DNA of 54,614 bases. It comes from a virus. Location: the IMG/VR virus record IMGVR_UViG_3300047199_000011, positions 1 through 54,614 of that record; one strand, given 5' to 3'. The translations under genes were made by a program, and so were the position numbers. The notes beneath the pieces were generated by a model. The model saw only the letters and a list, made by a program, of their open reading frames with translations. It did not search any database and was not told where the DNA came from. Position 1 is the first letter of the stretch; each line of letters begins with the position of its first letter. This document shows, one piece after another, positions 48,726 to 54,614 of this stretch.

Positions 48726-49535
48726 TTAAACCTTTTGAATCCACTTGGCGTATTCCGCCTCGGGGACTCTCATGGCCGCTGCTGCGTTCTTCTGATCTTG
48801 AGTGAGCGTTACCGCTCCCTGTTGAACAGGAGGAGTTGAAACAGAACCAGGCGGAAGCATAGAAGCCATCTCGCCAGCTTGAAACTTCCTCATGTACTCA
48901 GATTCCATCTCACGCTGCTTCTGAGCTATAATCCCATCCACCTTCTGCCCGCGAATAAAGTAATAGGCGGCTTCAATGATACCCGGCCTGTTCCTTTGTT
49001 CGATAGGCATCGTGCGAATGTAGTTCATAACCTCAGGACGAATCGAGTTGAAATCAGCGTACTTATTGGAAATCTCAGCCGCTTGACCTTCCACTTCTGC
49101 ATCCACTCTATCACGCCATGACATCGCCGCATAAATCTCCGCCTGCACCGCTTTACGCGGATCAGTTTCCCAGAGCTTCTCTACCTGGGCACTGTAATCA
49201 GGCTGTTGAGGTTGCTGCTGATGCTGTTGCATTACAGGGTTTCCGTTTATATCAAACAGAACGTTGTTAGCCATAACCTTCTTCATGGCATCCAACTGCG
49301 ACTGTAACTCTTGGCGCTTGGTTCTTTCCTCATGCAACGCGGTAATGGGAACCGTTGTGCCCTCTTGCGCCGGGGCGGGCGGAACACCAGTTGGTTTCGC
49401 CACTGGAGGAGGCGTAGCAGGTGGAGTTTGTGCTGCCGGGGCCGGAGGCACCTGAGCTGCCGGAGCCGGGGGTTTTGCAGGTGCGGGTGCCTGCGGTGGA
49501 ACCGCCGCTGGAGGTACTACATTGGGATCTGGCAT
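48726..49535 (-). CDS. Capsid scaffold protein (269 aa)
   Basis: The first 60 residues are a Pro/Ala-rich region (PPAAVPPQAPAPAKPPAP and similar). Then come helices (EERTKRQELQSQLDAMKKVM) and a Gln-rich stretch (QQHQQQPQQPDYSAQ), with a helical C-terminus (EYAKWIQKV). This is the usual plan of phage scaffold proteins, placed just before the capsid gene. Proteolysis or release from the procapsid is expected from the family. Confidence 0.8.
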   Translation of the reverse strand: MPDPNVVPPAAVPPQAPAPAKPPAPAAQVPPAPAAQTPPATPPPVAKPTGVPPAPAQEGTTVPITALHEERTKRQELQSQLDAMKKVMANNVLFDINGNPVMQQHQQQPQQPDYSAQVEKLWETDPRKAVQAEIYAAMSWRDRVDAEVEGQAAEISNKYADFNSIRPEVMNYIRTMPIEQRNRPGIIEAAYYFIRGQKVDGIIAQKQREMESEYMRKFQAGEMASMLPPGSVSTPPVQQGAVTLTQDQKNAAAAMRVPEAEYAKWIQKV

Positions 49536-49549
49536 TATTATCTCCTTTG

Positions 49550-49604
49550 CAGGATGATACGGTCATCCTGAAACCGATACGTCCGTTAAGGCCGACGGCG
49601 CCGT
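49550..49604 (-). promoter_or_regulatory. Hairpins upstream of the scaffold ribosome site
   Basis: CAGGATGA (49550-49557) and TCATCCTG (49563-49570) form a perfect 8-bp stem. ACGGCGCCGT (49595-49604) is a 10-bp palindrome. They fill the gap between the Lys/Ala-rich gene and the scaffold. No U run follows, so a transcript-stabilising or RNase III type stem fits better than a terminator. Confidence 0.45.
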
Positions 49605-49609
49605 ATTAC

Positions 49610-49876
49610 TTATCTGCCCTTCTTGTGAAGCTTATGAACGTGAGTCTTCAGAACCTTAACGTGCTTCTTTGCTTCCTTCACTGCCTTTGCTGCTTCTGCT
49701 GCTGCTTCAGCTGCCTGTTCTGCTGCTTCTAAAGCTGCTTCTTTCTTCCCTATCCTGACGTGCTTCTTTGCTGCCTTTGCTGCCTTCAACACTGCCTGAG
49801 CCGCTTCATCTGCTGCTAACACTGCCGCTTCTGCTCTTGCTGCCACTGCCAATACCACTTCTTTGTCTGCACCCAT
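49610..49876 (-). CDS. Lys/Ala-rich histone-like protein (88 aa)
   Basis: Ala makes up roughly a third of the residues and Lys is dense (AAKAAKKHVRIGKKEA, KHVKVLKTHVHKLHKKG). The pattern resembles histone H1 or bacterial Hc1-type tails, so DNA condensation is possible. AAGGGAGG precedes the start. It lies in the head gene cluster between portal and scaffold. The repeated KKHV element is visible twice. Confidence 0.75.
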   Translation of the reverse strand: MGADKEVVLAVAARAEAAVLAADEAAQAVLKAAKAAKKHVRIGKKEAALEAAEQAAEAAAEAAKAVKEAKKHVKVLKTHVHKLHKKGR

Positions 49877-49877
49877 C

Positions 49878-50078
49878 TTATTCCTCCCTTTCGATTACGT
49901 CCTGCGGTAGACGTTTCACCTTCTCCCAAATCTGTATTTCTAATTGAACTTTCTCCAACTCAGCTGGAGTACAAGTCCGCAGCTTCGATTCGAGAGATTT
50001 TATCCTGACATCTACTTCAGTACATACTTGTTCCCAAAGAACAGATGAATGGATCTCTTTAGCTTTCTCAATATCCAT
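49878..50078 (-). CDS. Small helical protein (66 aa)
   Basis: Start 50078 forms a TAATG overlap with the upstream gene; the longer frame from 50147 lies within it. The product is helical and acidic with a Cys pair (CTEVDVRIKSLESKLRTC). A connector or head-associated role is possible. Confidence 0.65.
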   Translation of the reverse strand: MDIEKAKEIHSSVLWEQVCTEVDVRIKSLESKLRTCTPAELEKVQLEIQIWEKVKRLPQDVIEREE

Positions 50079-50617
50079 TACGCTCTCCTCTGATTCTGCT
50101 TCATAGCAGAAGCAAGACTTAATATGTTCCGCGCGTATTGTTCCCACTGAGGGTTACGCGAAGGTTGCTGGTTATAATAATCAATCCCGGTATTATAGTC
50201 GCTCCCACTTTGAGTAGCATCATAGATATTAAGAAGATTTCCGCCAATACCGCTGGCTGAGTTCTGACCATAAAGTCCACCGGCTAACCCGAGATAGTCA
50301 GCCCAATTTCTCTTGATGCTGTTTCCAGAACTACCATACATCCCGGGATTAGTACCTGAACCCATTGCAGCCTGAACCTGGTTCATTGTAGGTTGCATTG
50401 CGTTAATGCGCGATTGAGATCCACTCAAACCTCTAGCTCTACCTTCCTGATATACATCAGACATTGTGGTCGCACCCGCATCAGCCGCTCCCATGCCGTA
50501 CGCAGCCCACCCAATATAAGGAATGTATTTAAGGATCGGCGCAGCTTTAGCCATCTCATTAGGAAGGGCTTTACCTATCCATTCCGCCATCTTAATATCC
50601 CATGGCATCTTAGCCAT
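50078..50617 (-). CDS. Probable internal head protein (179 aa)
   Basis: The N-terminal part is helical and Ala/Lys-rich with a hydrophobic stretch (IPYIGWAAYGMGAADAG). The rest is Gly/Asn/Tyr/Gln-rich low complexity (MGSGTNPGMYGSSGNS). It resembles in style the internal protein at 27949. It begins eight bases within the portal gene end. Role inferred from position. Confidence 0.7.
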   Translation of the reverse strand: MAKMPWDIKMAEWIGKALPNEMAKAAPILKYIPYIGWAAYGMGAADAGATTMSDVYQEGRARGLSGSQSRINAMQPTMNQVQAAMGSGTNPGMYGSSGNSIKRNWADYLGLAGGLYGQNSASGIGGNLLNIYDATQSGSDYNTGIDYYNQQPSRNPQWEQYARNILSLASAMKQNQRRA

Positions 50618-52400
50618 TGGCCGCTCCCTCTGGCTGCATTTCTTCAGGCCCCGGAGGAGGCCCGAGCATTTCCATCTTGATCTGTTCCGGGCTCGCCCCT
50701 TCAGCTAAACGTTGACGAACCATATCTTGCGCTCTAGGATCTAATCCGCCCGGCTTTACATCCGGAGGAGGAGGTGTAAGTAATTTCTGAATGTCCCGGA
50801 ATCCCATCAATTCAGCAATACGTTTATTTATTTCAACACGATTCACCGTCGGATCGTTCATCGTGAGTTCCTTAAACCTAAGAAGCTGGCCGATCTGCAT
50901 TTCTTTGTTGATTGTTTCAGACACGCCAGTAGGTAAGAACTGAACCTTAGCCTGGATGATCTCGGGCCTAACTTGCACCGGCTTACTCGCACCGTTGTTA
51001 CCAGTAACCTGTATCCACTCAGGAAGAACCATGAACTGTTGGAGCATAGAAAGGAATAGTTGCGCGAGCGAAGCAATGAAGTCGCTCTCCATCTTCCTAA
51101 GTACGGGCTTAAAGCGAGAACCTGCGGCGCCCTGAAGAAGACTGATTCCCATCGCTGTACGATGCTGTCCTTCTTCCGCCGGCATAAGCTGCATTGTTGC
51201 GCCGGTTGATTCGCGGAAATCCTGTTTTGCTATTTCTTCTTCTTTATAGGACGACGTCGTGACATCGGGGATATCCATCCACCTGATTGATGTAACGGTG
51301 TCTGATACTTTGTGCCACTGCCCCGGCTTTGATACTTGGAGTTTCTTGGTGTTGATGAGGGTGTCGTTTCCATTATAGAATCCTTGTTTGTTGAGTACGA
51401 GATCTACGTTATCAAGACGCTGGTTCACAATCTTGTTTAAGCGCTCTTGAGTGGGCTTACCGATTTTACCGATTCCAACGCCAAACCACGACGGGTTTGG
51501 ATCTTCAAACAAAGTGATTTTGCAATACGGAGGCTGTTGATGATTATAAGGATTGGGCATTGAACGGGCAAGAACCGCACGATTCACTACAATGATCCAA
51601 TGAGGAACTGCTTTCTTGATAACCGGCTTGTCATTCTTAAGATAGGTCTGGTCGTAACCTCCCCAGTAAGTAAGCAGCTCATATTTCTCGCGGTCTTTGA
51701 GATCCTGAGCGTGGCCATGCTCATCAAGAATTATGCTGGGGCTTGAAACGACCGATTTTGATTCTAAGGCCGCCGTAAGGTTATCGAACTTAAAACGCGG
51801 ATTTTCTGAAAGTTTCTTAAGATACTCCGCATCGCAGAACTGCCGACGAATGAGCGGAAGGCCATCATCCATGCGCAGCTTAGCCGGGTGAGGGAAAATC
51901 TCGAAGAAAGACACTGTTTTGCAATCCGGCCGGTTGTTAATGAGCGCCATGTAGCGTTCTTGGGTCATGGGATCAATCTGCCAGGCCCTTTCCACCAGCC
52001 AGGGCGCTTCTACGTACCCGGTACCGAACAAAGTGGTCTGAGTCATGCTCCTGAGCGCCTCAACCGACACGTTTGCCTGCCTAAACTTGTGTTCAAGCAT
52101 CCCTTTGATGATAATTCCCTGCTCCTCAGTCGCCGGCTTAAAGGTCAAAACCTCAAAAGGCGCGTCATTAGGAAATAAAGCTGAATGGAGCTTCGGAGTG
52201 ACCGTTTGCTCCGCTTCAACCATCATGGGAACGTGAACAGCGTTCTGCCAATCGAAATAACGCTTGGAAGGCTTGTTGCACCAGTAGTCATAAATGATCT
52301 TAGCCTCGTCAAAACGGTCTTTACAGGCCTTTTCATAGCGCCCGAACTCATCTACAATGAAATCTACAAGCTTCTTCTCGTTATCGATATTGTCCGGCAT
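50610..52400 (-). CDS. Portal protein (596 aa)
   Basis: A 596-residue protein of the podovirus portal type. The N-terminal wing helix (LVDFIVDEFGRYEKACKDRFDEAKIIYDYW) and a MTQTTLFGTGYVE segment around 118-132 are typical. Further landmarks are MPNPYNHQQPPYCKI near 280 and the crown region with HRTAMGISLLQGAAG near 405. The C-terminus is Pro/Gly rich (PPPDVKPGGLDPRAQ). It follows the terminase genes. It forms the ring through which DNA is packaged. Confidence 0.9.
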   Translation of the reverse strand: MPDNIDNEKKLVDFIVDEFGRYEKACKDRFDEAKIIYDYWCNKPSKRYFDWQNAVHVPMMVEAEQTVTPKLHSALFPNDAPFEVLTFKPATEEQGIIIKGMLEHKFRQANVSVEALRSMTQTTLFGTGYVEAPWLVERAWQIDPMTQERYMALINNRPDCKTVSFFEIFPHPAKLRMDDGLPLIRRQFCDAEYLKKLSENPRFKFDNLTAALESKSVVSSPSIILDEHGHAQDLKDREKYELLTYWGGYDQTYLKNDKPVIKKAVPHWIIVVNRAVLARSMPNPYNHQQPPYCKITLFEDPNPSWFGVGIGKIGKPTQERLNKIVNQRLDNVDLVLNKQGFYNGNDTLINTKKLQVSKPGQWHKVSDTVTSIRWMDIPDVTTSSYKEEEIAKQDFRESTGATMQLMPAEEGQHRTAMGISLLQGAAGSRFKPVLRKMESDFIASLAQLFLSMLQQFMVLPEWIQVTGNNGASKPVQVRPEIIQAKVQFLPTGVSETINKEMQIGQLLRFKELTMNDPTVNRVEINKRIAELMGFRDIQKLLTPPPPDVKPGGLDPRAQDMVRQRLAEGASPEQIKMEMLGPPPGPEEMQPEGAANG

Positions 52401-52545
52401 ATTTCACCTTATACGGGAGGTCTTTGTTGATGGGCCTTCCGGTCACCAACGACACTCCGGTCCGTTCTTGGGCCATTTTGGCCGCTTCTTTGGGTGGTTT
52501 ACCCTCTTTTAACAGCTGTCTATAGATATTCTGGGCGTTTTCCAT
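52381..52545 (-). CDS. Small basic protein between portal and terminase (54 aa)
   Basis: The start forms a TGATG overlap with the terminase stop and the end overlaps the portal start by 20 bases. The product is helical and basic (LLKEGKPPKEAAKMAQERTG). Such spacers sometimes encode small packaging accessory proteins. Function unknown. Confidence 0.6.
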   Translation of the reverse strand: MENAQNIYRQLLKEGKPPKEAAKMAQERTGVSLVTGRPINKDLPYKVKYAGQYR

Positions 52546-54077
52546 CAAAATCTCCCTGCTTTCGCATCTCCGCCTTCGACAAGAGATAAATACGAACCCG
52601 CTGTTGCCTGTTTAGTCGGATATTTCGTATATTCTCCGCTATATTTGATATCTTCTTCTTCAACTTCTTGTACAATGTATCTCGGGCCCCAGTTGTAAAT
52701 ATACCTCAAACAATCCATAAAGTGATCTGACTTCTTCTTGACCTGCTCTTTGAGCTCATATTCCTCTTTATTCCGCCTAAAGTTATCCCACACGTAATGC
52801 TGGAACTCGTAAATAGTCTGCGTGCACTCGCGGGATACCCGCAACTGAGGAATTTCGGTCTTTAGGAGGTTAGAGTATCGAGGTTTTAGGGCCGCGCGTA
52901 TCCTCGATTTCCCCAGTTGCGGGTCGCTATTGGCTCTTTCACAGTAAATTCCGTACTTCATGAGCTCTTTTCTGATGTTCATGGAGGCGAAAGTGCCCGG
53001 GTCTTTATCGTTGTGAGGGTCGATTAACCTCACTTTAGCCCTCAATTCGCCTTCCTGAACGTTGATTGCGTGCGCTATTTGCTCAATATCCATGTCTTTA
53101 AGCCATAATTCGTCATAAATCCAGTGATTATCGTTGTTATCAACGGCCATCCATAAAACTGCCGTTGGCATCCTTTCATGTGGATCTATGGCCATGTACC
53201 GGCTCCAGGTCGGTTTTAATATGGGCGGTTCACAAATGTGTATATTCGGGTTAAATTCCTTATATACAAGCCCCGTGAGATGCAGAAACCGCCCATGGAG
53301 TCTAGCTTCCTTTTCTTCTTCAGTAAGGTTTTGCTCAAACTCGCGTATTGCATCTTCACTTAGATGGGGGTTATCGCGGATATCGGTGGTCACTACGCTG
53401 ATCCGCTTGTTGTCTGCGGCCGCGTAAATGTCATCGTATATCCAAGGCTGTGTCAAAGGGGTCAGGGTGAGCCAGGCGCGGCCCTTGTAGTCAACCAAAC
53501 CTCTCAAGGTAGCAATATACTTGTCCCTTGGAGGGGGCTCGTCAAACCAGGCTATGTGCCCTTTCCACCCTTCAAAGCTATCTACGCTCTGTTCGTAAGT
53601 CAAGATGTCAAAGACCGACCCGTTCTTCATGAACCACTTGACGGGGATTGACAGCGCATTACGCTGTTTCTTCGCTATAAGGCTGTTATCCAGCCATTCC
53701 TCCAGGAAAGGGACGATTACTTCGCCAACGCCTTTCCCGTAATCTGTCGCCACGATCCGGCCCTTGATCGGATATGCGTACCTTTGGTCCTTCGGGTACC
53801 AATCCGGGTAGGCGCCGGTGATATGGAACAGGAACTCCATCCCACCACAAGTTGTCTTACCAGACCGGTTTCCACCGAAAATAGCCCTAATCGGGGTTTT
53901 CGACAGGTGGAAGTCCTTCAGTTTCGGGTTTGGCTGGTAAAATAGGATCTTCTGGCTCTTGCGCAGCAGCAACTCTTGGTCGAGGAGATACAGGTATTTC
54001 TCCTGTTCCTCCTTGGGAAGCGCCAGAAACTGCGCCTCGCTGAGATGCAATGCTTGTAAGTCGCTTAAACTCGGCAT
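52545..54077 (-). CDS. Terminase large subunit (510 aa)
   Basis: The DNA-packaging motor ATPase/nuclease. Start 54077 follows AGAGGACATCT; a longer in-frame start at 54161 lies in the small-subunit gene and has no site. Walker A is FGGNRSGKTT (K74), Walker B is HIAWFDEPPP, with the nuclease part later (MAIDPHERMPTAVLWMA; CLRYIYNWG at the end). Length is typical of this family. It overlaps the small subunit by 191 bases. Confidence 0.95.
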   Translation of the reverse strand: MPSLSDLQALHLSEAQFLALPKEEQEKYLYLLDQELLLRKSQKILFYQPNPKLKDFHLSKTPIRAIFGGNRSGKTTCGGMEFLFHITGAYPDWYPKDQRYAYPIKGRIVATDYGKGVGEVIVPFLEEWLDNSLIAKKQRNALSIPVKWFMKNGSVFDILTYEQSVDSFEGWKGHIAWFDEPPPRDKYIATLRGLVDYKGRAWLTLTPLTQPWIYDDIYAAADNKRISVVTTDIRDNPHLSEDAIREFEQNLTEEEKEARLHGRFLHLTGLVYKEFNPNIHICEPPILKPTWSRYMAIDPHERMPTAVLWMAVDNNDNHWIYDELWLKDMDIEQIAHAINVQEGELRAKVRLIDPHNDKDPGTFASMNIRKELMKYGIYCERANSDPQLGKSRIRAALKPRYSNLLKTEIPQLRVSRECTQTIYEFQHYVWDNFRRNKEEYELKEQVKKKSDHFMDCLRYIYNWGPRYIVQEVEEEDIKYSGEYTKYPTKQATAGSYLSLVEGGDAKAGRF

Positions 54078-54489
54078 AGATGTCCTCTGGTGAAAGGCCC
54101 TTCTGATAAACAAAACTCCCAATTTCGACATTGGGAGTGTATTTTGACACAGCGTTGGCAACGCTGACTATCGTTGGCATAAGCTTTCCGGATACTTTCT
54201 TACGCCTAGCTTGGTCAGTAAGCCAGTTGTCTATCAATAAATGTGTGGTTTTCTTGTTCTTCTTGATTAGTTCGCGGATTTCTTTATCGAGGCGTTTGCT
54301 GATTATGGAGAGTTCTGCGGAGAATTTGGCTTGTACCTGCGCGTTATCCTTGGCGTTTCCTTCTATAAGCTCATAGAAAGAGCTTTCGCCAATTCCGCAC
54401 AAGCGGGCGATTTCGCGATATGAATGATTTCCGGCTTCTATAAGTTGGAGAGCTTTACGATATTTCTCTGGTAGGGGCTTTTCTTGCAT
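53887..54489 (-). CDS. Terminase small subunit (200 aa)
   Basis: The N-terminal helix-turn-helix (YRKALQLIEAGNHSYREIARLCGIGESSFYELIEGN) matches small terminase proteins that recognise phage DNA. The middle is a basic coiled coil (LIKKNKKTTHLLIDNWLTDQARR). The C-terminal 60 residues are Pro/Ala/Glu-rich (EIPVSPRPRVAAAQEPED) and share DNA with the large subunit. It is the first gene of the late operon. Confidence 0.85.
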   Translation of the reverse strand: MQEKPLPEKYRKALQLIEAGNHSYREIARLCGIGESSFYELIEGNAKDNAQVQAKFSAELSIISKRLDKEIRELIKKNKKTTHLLIDNWLTDQARRKKVSGKLMPTIVSVANAVSKYTPNVEIGSFVYQKGLSPEDIYAEFKRLTSIASQRGAVSGASQGGTGEIPVSPRPRVAAAQEPEDPILPAKPETEGLPPVENPD

Positions 54490-54540
54490 AAGCGAATATA
54501 ATCCCTTGTGTCGTCGATACTACAGATATGTATTCGCTTA
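54489..54540 (-). promoter_or_regulatory. Inverted repeat in the terminase leader
   Basis: TAAGCGAATA (54489-54498) and TATTCGCTTA (54531-54540) are a perfect 10-bp inverted repeat. On the - strand the first arm lies at the expected transcription start and the second touches the terminase start codon. The transcript could form a hairpin that hides the start region. An operator for a dimeric repressor is the alternative. Confidence 0.55.
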
Positions 54541-54545
54541 AGGTT

Positions 54546-54573
54546 AATATAGCACAAAATGATGATTTGTCAA
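54546..54573 (-). promoter_or_regulatory. Sigma70 promoter of the late operon
   Basis: On the - strand TTGACA (54573-54568), a 16-base spacer and TATATT (54551-54546) form a good promoter. The expected start is about 54539. Its -35 context CTTGACAAA equals that of the replication-operon promoter at 18183-18211. Confidence 0.75.
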
Positions 54574-54614
54574 GACATTTTATGCTCCAAACTGATTTCG
54601 GGGGATTTATCTAG

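Noticed and set aside
1-54614. CRISPR array, IS element or integrase
   Set aside because: No regularly spaced long repeats, no transposase or recombinase motif were seen; the only tandem repeats are 9 bp.

Overview
The window is most of the genome of a tailed bacteriophage with a podovirus-like virion plan. It encodes small and large terminase, a portal, scaffold, HK97-type capsid protein, tail adaptor, a nozzle-like protein, fibres and a 3038-residue internal-type protein. Strong AGGAGG ribosome sites, sigma70-type promoters and a lipoprotein signal point to a bacterial host that I cannot name. I see no tRNA, CRISPR array, IS element, integrase, DNA polymerase, RNA polymerase or recognisable peptidoglycan hydrolase. 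Base composition looks fairly even and moderate in GC, except for a few GC-rich intergenic islands on the left.

There are three transcription blocks. Block 1 (about 1-9455, + strand) is an early/accessory operon. It holds many small Cys-rich or unknown proteins, a PC4-like ssDNA-binding protein, an ATP-dependent DNA ligase, a MoxR-type AAA+ ATPase paired with a HEAGH/VWA protein, a ribbon-helix-helix protein, a possible Ku-like protein and a SWIM zinc-finger protein. Block 2 (about 17962 down to 9530, - strand) is the replication and recombination operon. It holds a Cas4-like PD-(D/E)XK nuclease, Sak4-like ATPase, DUF669-like protein, replication initiator or loader, DnaB-type helicase, HNH endonuclease and a set of small membrane proteins. 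Block 3 (54489 down to 18208, - strand) is the late operon: packaging, capsid, small virion proteins, a lysis/envelope cassette (papain-like protease, collagen-like lipoprotein, holin-like and spanin-like genes), fibres with LamG folds, tail adaptor and nozzle, and the giant protein. Blocks 1 and 2 converge at 9455-9530, where there are terminator-like hairpins.

Two convincing sigma70 promoters on the - strand share the core CTTGACAAA. One lies at 54546-54573, before the small terminase gene. The other lies at 18183-18211, before block 2. The second promoter is followed within about 70 bases by an intrinsic terminator and then by a branched stem structure, so block 2 looks attenuated. Several GC-rich foldable intergenic elements in block 1 share short sequence words and are the most unusual non-coding signal.

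The genes are packed with ATGA, TAATG and TGATG overlaps. Many proteins under 60 residues, about half of them single-span membrane peptides, sit inside these overlaps and are listed here with coordinates. No stretch longer than 300 bases lacks a gene. The largest gaps are 17963-18207 (leader region), 5552-5727, 1623-1750 and 7561-7695.
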